Positions 6,923 to 14,527 of a stretch of DNA of 26,022 nt are shown piece by piece. How positions within the stretch are numbered: position 1 is the first letter of the stretch; each line of letters opens with the position of its first letter. The notes below the pieces were generated by a model. The model was not told where the DNA came from, made no database searches, and worked only from the letters and a program-made list of their open reading frames with translations. This stretch comes from Pseudomonadota bacterium (GTDB lineage: Bacteria; Pseudomonadota; Gammaproteobacteria; Steroidobacterales; Steroidobacteraceae), in assembly GCA_021850555.1 (NCBI GenBank), contig JAJZLX010000181.1:1-26022 (forward strand). Direction: 5' to 3'. The position numbers were made by a program, and so were the translations under genes.

Positions 6923-9280
6923 TCAGCTCCGGTGCGGCAGGCGTGCGAGCGCCTCCAGGATCACGGCGGCAGTCATGGGCAAGGTGCGTACCCGCACGCC
7001 GATAGCGTTGTAGACGGCGTTGGCGATCGCGGGGGCGGTTGCGATGATGGAGGGCTCGGCGATGCCGTAGGCATCGGTTGCGCTGTTGCCCTGGTAGTTC
7101 TCGAGGACGTGCACCTCGATCGCCGGCGTCTCGCGCGAGCGCAGGATCCGGTACTGCTCGAGATTGGGATTGAGCATGTGACCGGTGTGCGCATCGAGGA
7201 CGCGCTGCTCGAACAAGGCGTAGGAGATGCCCTGGAGGATGCCGCCGTGCACCTGGCTCTCGATCTGCCGCGGGTTGATCGGCCGCCCGCAGTCGTGCAC
7301 CGCGAGAACGCGCTCCACGCGCACATGGCCTGTCTCCGTGTCGACGGTGACTTCGGCGAATTGCACGCCGCCGAGTGCGTTGCGCGCGAAGGCGAAATCG
7401 CCCATTTGAAGTCCGAATCCGCCGTAGTCCTCGGAACGGCTCGCCACCGCGCCGACCTGCTCGGTGCGCAGACGGCCGGCCGCCTCGCGGAAATCGATGC
7501 TGTGGCGTCCATCGGAGGTGCTGATGCGTCCGTTGCGGACTGTCAGTCTCTCAGGCGTCGTGCCAAGGGTCGGTGCGACGGCCGCCAGGAGCTTGCGCAG
7601 CGCGTGGTGGGCGGCATTGCGCGCCGGTGGTGTGAGAGAGGCCGTCGTGCGGCTGCCGTAGGACGGTGGGCCGGCCGGAAAGTCGGTGTCCCCGATTCTC
7701 ACCACGATATCCCCCGGGGTGAGACCGAGCTCCTCTGCCACCACCTGAGCCAACACGGTGCCGATGCCCGTGCCGATGTCCTGGACGCTGGAGCGTACTT
7801 CGACCGAGCCATCGCGCAGGATGCGCACCTCGCAGGCGCAGTTGGTGTGGACGAGGGCGGGCCAATGCGATTGCGCCATGCCAAGACCGCGCTTGAGCGG
7901 GCCTTGGCCGCTGCCGGGGGCGAGCCTGCGGCTCCACCCGAATCGCTCGGCGCCGATCCGGCGCTCCTCGCGCCGCACAGGGCTTGAATCGATCCGCTCG
8001 CGCAGCGTGAGCGGATCCAGCGCGAGTCTTTCGGCCAGCTCGTCGATGATCTGCTCATAGGCGAAGGCGCCCGGGACGTTGCCGGGTGCGCGCATGGCGC
8101 AGCCCGGACCGGCATTGATGAACACGTCGGACTGCGCAAGCGAGAAATTGGGGCAGTCGTAGATCGACTGAGCGAAGTTGCCGACGCCGGCGCCGAGCGC
8201 AACTCCCGCCGTACCGTAAGCTTCGATCGCCACAGCCGTGAGCGTTCCGTCGCAGCGGGCACCGGCGCGGATGTGCTGCACCGTCGCGGGACGGTTGCCG
8301 CTGTCGATCTGCTCCTCATGGCGGTCGAGCACGAGTCGCACGGGGGCGTGGGCTTTGCGCGACAGCGCAACCGCGGCAAGCACGTCATTGCCGATGCGCG
8401 ACTTCGATCCGAATCCGCCGCCCATGGCGTCGACCACGACCCGCACGCGCGCAAGCGGCAGGCCGAGCGCCGTGGCCAACTCCGCGCGGATCCCGGCGGT
8501 GAATTGGGTGGACATGTACACCGTCAGGCCCTCATCGCGCCAGTCGGCGAGCAACGCATGAGGCTCCAGGCAGCAATGCGTCTGCACCTGGGTACGGAAC
8601 TCGCCCTCGATGAGGAGCTCGGCCGCAGTCAGAGCGGCTGCGGCGTCCCCCCGCGAGGCGCCGGTGTCGGGGCCGTGCACATTGCCGTGCTGCGGCAGTT
8701 GCGGTGCCGGTCCGCCGAAGACTTCGGTGCGCACCGGGCGGTCGAAGACCAGCGGGGCATCCGCCTTGCGTGCCTCCTCGAGATCGGTGACGAATGGCAG
8801 CGGCTGATATTCGATCCGGATCCGCTCGAGCGCGGCCTGCGCCGCTTGCGGCGTGACGGCGGCGACCGCCGCGATCGGATCACCGACATAGCGCAGGTGT
8901 CGACCTGCCGGCTGCTCCTCCCCCGCAGCGGCGATCTCGATGGCGCGTCCGATCGGGCGGTCGATGACGTGAACTGCACGCACGCCGGGCGCGCGCTCGG
9001 CCGACTCGGTGTCGAGGGACAGGATGCGGGCATGCGGATAGGGCGAGCGCAGGATGCGAGCGTGGAGCATGCCCGGCAATTTGACATCGACGGTATACAC
9101 TGCACGTCCCGTCACCTTGGCGTGGCCGTTGATGCGTGGCGCGGATTGACCTATGAACCTGAGCTGCGCATTGGGCGCAAGCGGCGGCGCCTCATCGGCA
9201 TCGACCGTGCGCTCGACCTGCCCGACGGACACGCCGCTGATGCCGACTGGTTGGGCCTGGGTGCGAATCGCGGTGGTCAT
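6923..9280 (-). CDS. Molybdenum hydroxylase, molybdopterin-binding catalytic subunit (aldehyde oxidase/xanthine dehydrogenase family)
   Basis: This 785-residue large subunit oxidises an aldehyde or N-heterocycle by hydroxylation with water at a molybdenum centre. The N-terminal a/b hammerhead domain contains the phrase RINGHAKVTGRAVYTVD. The pterin-contact motif GGGFGSK lies at 287-293. The catalytic glutamate typical of the family is E742, in GIAEPSII followed by PAIANAVYNAIG. The substrate cannot be read from sequence. The extra cysteines in the FAD subunit suggest a PaoABC-like aldehyde oxidase. The ATG at 9278-9280 overlaps the TGA of the [2Fe-2S] subunit (ATGA), so translation is probably coupled. 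The open frame extends further upstream, but that part overlaps the [2Fe-2S] gene and carries no family similarity. No XdhC/PaoD-type maturation chaperone is nearby. Confidence 0.95.
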   Translation of the reverse strand: MTTAIRTQAQPVGISGVSVGQVERTVDADEAPPLAPNAQLRFIGQSAPRINGHAKVTGRAVYTVDVKLPGMLHARILRSPYPHARILSLDTESAERAPGVRAVHVIDRPIGRAIEIAAAGEEQPAGRHLRYVGDPIAAVAAVTPQAAQAALERIRIEYQPLPFVTDLEEARKADAPLVFDRPVRTEVFGGPAPQLPQHGNVHGPDTGASRGDAAAALTAAELLIEGEFRTQVQTHCCLEPHALLADWRDEGLTVYMSTQFTAGIRAELATALGLPLARVRVVVDAMGGGFGSKSRIGNDVLAAVALSRKAHAPVRLVLDRHEEQIDSGNRPATVQHIRAGARCDGTLTAVAIEAYGTAGVALGAGVGNFAQSIYDCPNFSLAQSDVFINAGPGCAMRAPGNVPGAFAYEQIIDELAERLALDPLTLRERIDSSPVRREERRIGAERFGWSRRLAPGSGQGPLKRGLGMAQSHWPALVHTNCACEVRILRDGSVEVRSSVQDIGTGIGTVLAQVVAEELGLTPGDIVVRIGDTDFPAGPPSYGSRTTASLTPPARNAAHHALRKLLAAVAPTLGTTPERLTVRNGRISTSDGRHSIDFREAAGRLRTEQVGAVASRSEDYGGFGLQMGDFAFARNALGGVQFAEVTVDTETGHVRVERVLAVHDCGRPINPRQIESQVHGGILQGISYALFEQRVLDAHTGHMLNPNLEQYRILRSRETPAIEVHVLENYQGNSATDAYGIAEPSIIATAPAIANAVYNAIGVRVRTLPMTAAVILEALARLPHRS

Positions 9281-9825
9281 GGTCGGTGCTTGCCCTTCTG
9301 CGCAACATCCAGCACCGCGGCGATGACGTGCGGATAGGTCCCGCAACGGCAAAGGTGGCCGCCGATCGCGGCTCTCACCTCCTCTTCGGTGGGATTGGGA
9401 TGATTCTCGAGCAATGCGACACAGCTCATGACCAGACCGGGCGTGCAGAAGCCGCACTGGATGGCATCGTGCTCGATGAACGCGGATTGCACAGGGTGAA
9501 GCGCCTCACCCGCCAGTCCCTCGATGGTGCGCACCCTGTGGCCGTCGACCTCGATGGCGAGCATCATGCAGGAACAGATCGGTGCACCGTCCACCCAGAC
9601 AGTGCAGGAGGAGCAGGCCCCACGGTCGCAGGCGACCTTGGTGCCGGTGAGCTCGAGACGATCGCGAAGGACTTCGGCCAGAGTCTCGCTCGGTAAAACC
9701 GAGAGCGCATGCACGGTCCCGTTGACCTCGAGGCTGATCGAGACCGGACCGGGACCCACCGTCTCGCCGGTCCTGCCTGGCGTGCGACGGGAGGCATGAG
9801 GCGGACAGTTGCGCGCAACGAGCAT
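9277..9825 (-). CDS. Molybdenum hydroxylase, [2Fe-2S] subunit
   Basis: This 182-residue electron-transfer subunit carries two [2Fe-2S] clusters. The plant-ferredoxin-type cluster is held by C66, C71, C74 and C86 (CDRGACSSC, then C-S-C). The alpha-helical cluster is held by C124, C127, C159 and C161 (CGFCTPG and CRCG). Length and cysteine spacing are normal for the family. About 28 residues precede the ferredoxin fold and contain an R-R pair, but no hydrophobic stretch that would make a Tat signal. A cytoplasmic complex is therefore more likely than a periplasmic one, unlike E. coli PaoA. The start is well supported: AGAGGA lies nine bases before the ATG. The gene is first of the three subunits and sits 24 bp downstream of the patatin lipoprotein gene. 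Confidence 0.95.
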   Translation of the reverse strand: MLVARNCPPHASRRTPGRTGETVGPGPVSISLEVNGTVHALSVLPSETLAEVLRDRLELTGTKVACDRGACSSCTVWVDGAPICSCMMLAIEVDGHRVRTIEGLAGEALHPVQSAFIEHDAIQCGFCTPGLVMSCVALLENHPNPTEEEVRAAIGGHLCRCGTYPHVIAAVLDVAQKGKHRP

Positions 9826-9849
9826 ATTCGAGGTTCCTCTCTTGCGATC

Positions 9850-11283
9850 TCAGCCGCCCGGGGTGGACACCCGCGTGAACGGACGTCCATCTGTGCCGCG
9901 CGGCCCAAAAGGTGGCGGCCCGAGGTCCGTGGCCGGGCCGGCCGCCCGGGCGGCGGCCTTGCCGGCGGTGCCTGCATCCGGGCAGCGGACCGTCGCGGCG
10001 AGCGGGCCGGACAGAATGTGGGCGACGCCATCGAGCACTGTCAATGCATCGGTCCAGACGCGATTCTCACGGGCGCAGCGCTCGCCATAGGCAAACAGGG
10101 CTTTCATCCTGGCGGGCTCGAGGTTGCCGATGAGCCCATGCAGGCGATAGCTGGCCGGGATCGCAGCAACTCTCAATCTCACTCCTTGGCGCGCTGCAAA
10201 CGAGTACGCGAGCTCCACGCGGACTTGTGAATCGCTGGCGAGCTCCGTATCGACACTACGCATGAGAATGTCGGTGGTGTGATTGCGCGTGGTGATCGGT
10301 TGCGGGCGCAAGTGGCCGTTGATGACAAGGTAGACAGTCGCGCCATTGAGCGGCTGGATTTCCTCAGGAAGGATCGAGGCGATCCCGGGGGCGAGCAGGA
10401 ACGCCGAGCTCGCAGAGCCATCGACATTCATCTCGTCGAAGTGTCTGCTCGAGGCTTGCACGGGAATCAGCACCGGGGGAAAGACGCCGGGAATGCTGGC
10501 CGAGGCGACGAGTACGCGGCGAAAGAGCCCCAATGCGGCCCGGCCTCCCCGCGAGGCAATCGCACCCATGTTCCAGACGACCACATCGCCGGTATCCAGA
10601 TCGGTGGTGGCGATGAGGAGTAAGCGACCGCTCTTTGCCCGCGCGGCAACGGCGCGCAGCAGGGCCGGCGTCACGAAGCCGTCGACCATTGCCCGAAGCG
10701 GTTCGCCTCGGTAGACGCTCCAGCCAAAGAGCGCGCCCAACCAGCCGAAGAGCCTGCGCTCGAGCAGTGGCTGAACATTGGCGCCGTCGAAGGCGAGGGA
10801 GAGTTGCGGGTCCCATTGCGGTCCGAGGAACGCGAAGGGCGCGATGAGCGCCCCGACACTCACCCCGGTCACGATCTGGAAGCGAGGACGGTTGCCGAGC
10901 CGGCTCCACCCGGCGAGCAGGCCGGCTCCAAACGCTCCCGCTCCGCCTCCGCCTGACAGTACGAGGATGTTGATGGGGTCGCCATCTGCCGAGCGCACGA
11001 TTCCGTCGAGATGCGAGGCGGACCAGTCGCGCGTCTCTCGCTCAGTCATCTCGCCCACCCATCGGATGTCCGGCGAGAATCCCGGCGGATGAGCGTTCGA
11101 GTACTCCAGGGGTGGGGGCGCGGGTCGACGGCTGAGCGCTGCGCACCCGGCCATCAGCGGGCCGAAAAAAAGACACACGCAGAGCGTCTTCAGTATCGAG
11201 GCCAAGCGGCTCTGCGCCGGGGGCAATCCGGTTCCATCGCCTCGCTCAACACGCATGGTGCGATCCGAAACCACCGTCGCCAT
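9850..11283 (-). CDS. Patatin-like phospholipase lipoprotein
   Basis: This 477-residue predicted lipid acyl hydrolase has a Ser-Asp dyad. The glycine-rich oxyanion-hole motif (LSGGGGAGAFGAGL) precedes the nucleophile elbow GVSVG with S142. The catalytic aspartate is D288 in NVDGSA. The N-terminus has a hydrophobic segment ending in the lipobox LMAGC (Cys47), so the mature protein should be membrane-anchored, probably in the periplasm or outer membrane. The glycine-, alanine- and proline-rich tail after about residue 440 lies outside the patatin fold. I chose the ATG at 11281-11283, with a GGGAG 12 bases upstream. An ATG at 11256 would give a more usual signal peptide length and is a fair alternative. 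The gene ends 24 bp before the molybdenum hydroxylase genes and may be co-transcribed with them. Confidence 0.88.
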   Translation of the reverse strand: MATVVSDRTMRVERGDGTGLPPAQSRLASILKTLCVCLFFGPLMAGCAALSRRPAPPPLEYSNAHPPGFSPDIRWVGEMTERETRDWSASHLDGIVRSADGDPINILVLSGGGGAGAFGAGLLAGWSRLGNRPRFQIVTGVSVGALIAPFAFLGPQWDPQLSLAFDGANVQPLLERRLFGWLGALFGWSVYRGEPLRAMVDGFVTPALLRAVAARAKSGRLLLIATTDLDTGDVVVWNMGAIASRGGRAALGLFRRVLVASASIPGVFPPVLIPVQASSRHFDEMNVDGSASSAFLLAPGIASILPEEIQPLNGATVYLVINGHLRPQPITTRNHTTDILMRSVDTELASDSQVRVELAYSFAARQGVRLRVAAIPASYRLHGLIGNLEPARMKALFAYGERCARENRVWTDALTVLDGVAHILSGPLAATVRCPDAGTAGKAAARAAGPATDLGPPPFGPRGTDGRPFTRVSTPGG

Positions 11284-11538
11284 GCCGAAATCTTGCTCCC
11301 CGGCCTGACCCCGGCAATCCGTAGAAGTCCTCAGGGCTGTCAGTCCGGCGGGGTTGTGCAAGTCTGCGGCGCGGCGCGGCGTGCGAAGCGGTGGCCGAGG
11401 AGGCGCCGCGGTGAGCGCGCCGCCGATGCGGCAATTCCCTATGTCCCCAGCCCCCGGGCATGGCGGATGATTCTGTCAAGCGGGGGGCAAGCTTGGTGCG
11501 GGCCCGGCAATCGATGTGGTCAACCTGGAGCCTGCGCG
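11284..11538. promoter_or_regulatory. Divergent intergenic region between lipase and nucleotidyltransferase genes
   Basis: These 255 bases must hold the promoters for both flanking, divergently read genes. A perfect -35 hexamer TTGACA lies on the minus strand at 11479-11474, but no -10 box follows at 16-18 bases. No clear plus-strand promoter is visible. A GGAG at 11527-11530 is the ribosome binding site of the plus-strand gene. No other structure was recognised. Confidence 0.3.
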
Positions 11539-12528
11539 ATGGTCGAAGAATCGAACACTTGGGCGCTGGTGCTCGCCGCGGGTGAGGGCAGCCGGCTCAG
11601 ATCCCTCACCACGGCCGAATCGGGCACGATCGTGCCAAAGCAGTTCTGCTCGCTCTACGAGGGGCCGTCGCTGCTGCACGAAGCGTTATGCCGCGCCCGC
11701 GCCGTCACCACGGAGAGCAGAACCTGCGTGGTGGTGGCCGAGCAGCACAGACGCTGGTGGGAGGGCCCGCTCTGGTCGCTGGCTCCCGACAATGTGATCG
11801 TTCAGGCGGAAAATCGCGGTACGGGCCTCGGTATCCTGCTGCCGCTGCTTCACATCCTGCATCGCGATCCGCAGGCGCAGCTCGTGCTGCTGCCTTCAGA
11901 CCATTATGTGCGTTACGAGGCGGTGCTCTCAGTCGCGCTCGAGGGGGCTCTAGGGAGGATTGCGCGCCAGGCCCAAGAGACCGTACTGCTCGGGGTCCAG
12001 CCGGAAGAGCTCGACCCGGACCTCGGCTATGTCGTACCCGGCTCGAGCGACGGCGAGGGCGCGTTCAGGGTGGACCGTTTCGTCGAGAAACCGTCGCTGG
12101 CGATGGCGAGCGAACTGATCCGCTCCGGTGCGCTCTGGAATACCTTCATCGTCGCCTCGAGGGGGCGTGCGCTGCTCGACCTGTTCCGGGAGCGTTTCCC
12201 GGAAATCGTCCGCGTGATGGTCGCGGCTTTCGAAGCCGACCGACGCTCGGGCCCGGAGGGGGGCGCCATGGCCGAGCTCTACGAGAGACTCCCGGTCATC
12301 GATTTCTCGACAGATATCCTCGCCGAGCAGCTGCCGCAGCTACGCGTGCTGCCCGTTCCGCCCTGCGGCTGGAGCGACCTTGGGACACCCAAGCGGGTTT
12401 CGGACGCACTGCGTCGCGCACCTCGACCTGCGGAGGCGCCCTGGATGCGCTCAAGCATGGGGTATCTCAGCCTTGCGGAACAGCATGAGCGTCGGCGCGC
12501 CACGCACGGCCCCTGCGCGCCGATCTGA
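11539..12528 (+). CDS. Stand-alone sugar-phosphate nucleotidyltransferase, mannose-1-phosphate guanylyltransferase-like
   Basis: This 329-residue enzyme is predicted to join a sugar 1-phosphate and a nucleoside triphosphate to form a nucleotide sugar, most likely GDP-mannose. It opens with the Rossmann-like signature ALVLAAGEGSRL (residues 9-20), followed by VPKQF (32-36), the guanylyltransferase form of the pyrophosphorylase loop. Further family marks are AENRGTG, LLPSDHYV, FVEKPS, WNTFIVAS and GWSDLGTPK. It lacks the C-terminal mannose-6-phosphate isomerase (cupin) domain of the bifunctional AlgA/ManC type. The ATG at 11539 has GGAG at 11527-11530, eight bases away. The frame is open far upstream but lacks family similarity there. 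No glycosyltransferase gene is adjacent, so the pathway (exopolysaccharide, LPS or compatible solute) is unknown. Confidence 0.85.
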   Translation: MVEESNTWALVLAAGEGSRLRSLTTAESGTIVPKQFCSLYEGPSLLHEALCRARAVTTESRTCVVVAEQHRRWWEGPLWSLAPDNVIVQAENRGTGLGILLPLLHILHRDPQAQLVLLPSDHYVRYEAVLSVALEGALGRIARQAQETVLLGVQPEELDPDLGYVVPGSSDGEGAFRVDRFVEKPSLAMASELIRSGALWNTFIVASRGRALLDLFRERFPEIVRVMVAAFEADRRSGPEGGAMAELYERLPVIDFSTDILAEQLPQLRVLPVPPCGWSDLGTPKRVSDALRRAPRPAEAPWMRSSMGYLSLAEQHERRRATHGPCAPI

Positions 12529-12549
12529 GGGATCTGCCGGACGGATCCC
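12529..12549 (+). terminator. Hairpin directly after the nucleotidyltransferase stop
   Basis: GGGATCTG at 12529-12536 pairs with CGGATCCC at 12542-12549 (eight pairs including one G-U) across a 5-base loop, starting right after the TGA. No T-run follows. It lies in the 69-base gap between two convergent genes and may act as a simple terminator. Confidence 0.35.
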
Positions 12550-12597
12550 GGCCCGCGCTCACCGTGGGGGCCGTGGTCGCGGGCACTTTCCGGCGGC

Positions 12598-14154
12598 TCA
12601 CGACTGTGGTGCCGCGACTTTCGCGGAATAAAATGAGGCATTCTGCCTGCCCGCCGCAGCTTCCCGTGCGTAGCTGATCAGATGGTGCGCGACGAGCCCG
12701 ACGTGAATCACGTCCTCGATTCTTCCTTGTCTGAGAAACGGCCAGGCCGTGCGCCAGAACGTCGCGCGGTAGTCCGAGGCGATGCCCACCTTCAGCAGGA
12801 GGTGGGTCATGATCGACAGTCCGCGGCGTATGTTGGCCCATGAGGCGCGGGCCGGGCTCGCCGGCGGCGCGATGCGGTTCGGATAGGTGTGCACAAGATT
12901 CCACGCGAAGCGCTCGTACACCGCCTCGGGACTGTAGGCCTCGGCGATGAGCCGCCTCCAGGACGAGACCACCGTCTCGTAGGGTCTGCGGAAGCGAACG
13001 TTCGATTCGAGGGTGGGGTCCTCGACGATCCGGCCCTCCGCGGCGAGGCGCCCGTACAGCACCGTGCGCGGCAGGGCCTGCAGGAGGTTCGGAGTCAGCA
13101 TCGGGATGTGGCTGCGGCGGATGAACTCGGCGATGCGCCCGGGCGTCTCGGGCGTGTCGGTATCGAGGCCGAGGATGATGCCCGAGACCACCTCGAGACC
13201 GTAGGAGTTCAGCGTCTCGATTGCTCCGAGGATGGGCAGCGAGGCGTTGTGACGCTTGCCCATGGCCTCGAGCGCCCCGAGCTCCGGGGTCTCGATCCCG
13301 CAGAAGACGGTCGTGAAGAACGCCTCGCGCATCATCGCGAGGATGTCCGGATATTTGGCGATGTTGAGGGTGGCCTCGCAGGCGAGCTCGAGGGGATAGC
13401 CGTTGCGCTGCTGCCAGAGAATCAAGGCGCGCAGCAGCTCCCGTGCGGCCTTGCGGTTGCCGATGAAGTTGTCGTCGACGAAGTAGACCGCGCCGAAGAG
13501 CCCGGCAGCCAGCTGGGCGTCGAGCTCGCGCACCACCTGCGCCGGGGTCTTCAGGCGCGGCACTCGCCCGTACAGGGCGGGAATGTCGCAGAACTCGCAC
13601 TGGTAGGGGCAGCCGCTCGAGAACTGCACGCTGCCGATGAAGTACTTCTCGAGATGCGCCAGGCCGTAGGCCGGAACCGGAAACTCGCTCAGGGGCCTGC
13701 GTCCGGTCGTGGTGAGACGCAACTGGCGCGCGGGTCTGTCCGGGCTCGCCTCGAGCAGTTGGAACAGCTCCTCGGTGGCATCACCGAGCTCGCCGATGTG
13801 CAGGTAGTCGAAGTCCGGATATTGCTCCGGAGAGGCTGAGACCGAGGGTCCGCCGAGCACCGTGGTCTTGCCGAGCCGGTGCGCGCGGCGGTTGATGTCC
13901 CCGATGGCGGTGCGCTGAACGTGCATGCCGCTCACGAACACCGCCTCGGCCCAGGCGAAGTCCGCCTCCGTCGCCGCGCCGACGTTCTCATCGATGAAGC
14001 GCACTTCCCAATCGCCGGGCACCGCGGCGGCGATCACCAGGATGCCCTGGGGCGGCATGAAGGCGCGGGTATTGCCGCGCAACGGATAGGCGTGCTCGAA
14101 GGTGCCGAAGGAAGGTGCATAGCGTGGAAAGATGCAAAGGATCCGGCGCTTCAC
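12598..14154 (-). CDS. B12-binding radical SAM protein, HpnP-like (hopanoid C-2 methylase family)
   Basis: This 518-residue protein has an N-terminal cobalamin-binding-type domain (about 1-160, without a canonical DxHxxG). A radical SAM core follows with the [4Fe-4S] ligands C182, C186 and C189 in SGCPYQCEFCDIP. The C-terminal part resembles the DUF4070 region. The opening (CIFPRYAPSFGTFE), MPPQGILVIAA, FIDEN and the ending ending in HHLISYAREAA-GRQNAS resemble hopanoid 2-methylases as I recall them. Those enzymes add a methyl group to C-2 of ring A using SAM and methylcobalamin. Related radical SAM methylases of unknown substrate share these marks, and no hopanoid genes are in the window, so HpnP function is only plausible. 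The start is a GTG at 14152-14154 with GGAGG about nine bases upstream. Confidence 0.87.
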   Translation of the reverse strand: MKRRILCIFPRYAPSFGTFEHAYPLRGNTRAFMPPQGILVIAAAVPGDWEVRFIDENVGAATEADFAWAEAVFVSGMHVQRTAIGDINRRAHRLGKTTVLGGPSVSASPEQYPDFDYLHIGELGDATEELFQLLEASPDRPARQLRLTTTGRRPLSEFPVPAYGLAHLEKYFIGSVQFSSGCPYQCEFCDIPALYGRVPRLKTPAQVVRELDAQLAAGLFGAVYFVDDNFIGNRKAARELLRALILWQQRNGYPLELACEATLNIAKYPDILAMMREAFFTTVFCGIETPELGALEAMGKRHNASLPILGAIETLNSYGLEVVSGIILGLDTDTPETPGRIAEFIRRSHIPMLTPNLLQALPRTVLYGRLAAEGRIVEDPTLESNVRFRRPYETVVSSWRRLIAEAYSPEAVYERFAWNLVHTYPNRIAPPASPARASWANIRRGLSIMTHLLLKVGIASDYRATFWRTAWPFLRQGRIEDVIHVGLVAHHLISYAREAAAGRQNASFYSAKVAAPQS

Positions 14155-14257
14155 GGCTCTGCCTCCTCAACCATCTGCCTGCCGGCTCCGCGGTACGGCT
14201 CGCGCGCCGTCTCATCCGACAGGCGCCCGCGGGCGTGGCGACATACCATTGAGTTGA

Positions 14258-14285
14258 AGTTTAGCGTCACCGGCCACCGCGTCAA
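14258..14285 (-). promoter_or_regulatory. Sigma70-like promoter for the radical SAM gene
   Basis: On the minus strand, TTGACG (14285-14280) and TAAACT (14263-14258) are separated by 16 bases, matching five of six and four of six consensus positions. The stretch is visibly AT-richer than its surroundings. It would start transcription near 14250, leaving a leader of about 95 bases before the GTG. Confidence 0.5.
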
Positions 14286-14527
14286 TTTTGCTTCCCGTGA
14301 GACAGCCCCGCCCGTGTGCGCGCCGGCCTCGGTCCTCGCGCCGTGACGCCCGCCGGCAGGAATCCGGGTCGCCGCTTGCGAACACCTGCCACCGATTCCC
14401 GTCGCGCATCTGCGACGGCGCGCAGGGTCCGACCGTTTCGGGCAGCCTCAAAGCCGCTGCCCGCCGCGCCGCCCGATGCTCTCTTTCGAGCGGTGTCGAG
14501 CCCGAAGGTGCCGGGCGAGCACCTCGG
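14286..14527. other. Intergenic stretch with two perfect hairpins
   Basis: The 373-base gap between the proton ATPase stop and the radical SAM start holds no convincing gene. Besides the promoter listed separately, two hairpins stand out: CCGTCGC/GCGACGG at 14399-14418 (6-base loop) and CGGGCAGC/GCTGCCCG at 14439-14463 (9-base loop). They lie 65 to 130 bases downstream of the ATPase stop. Neither has a U-tract. They could protect or end the 3' end of the long acs-pdh-ATPase message. Confidence 0.35.

Noticed and set aside
11474..11479. Perfect TTGACA -35 hexamer on the minus strand before the lipase gene
   Set aside because: No acceptable -10 hexamer lies at 16-18 bases, so it is not called as a promoter.
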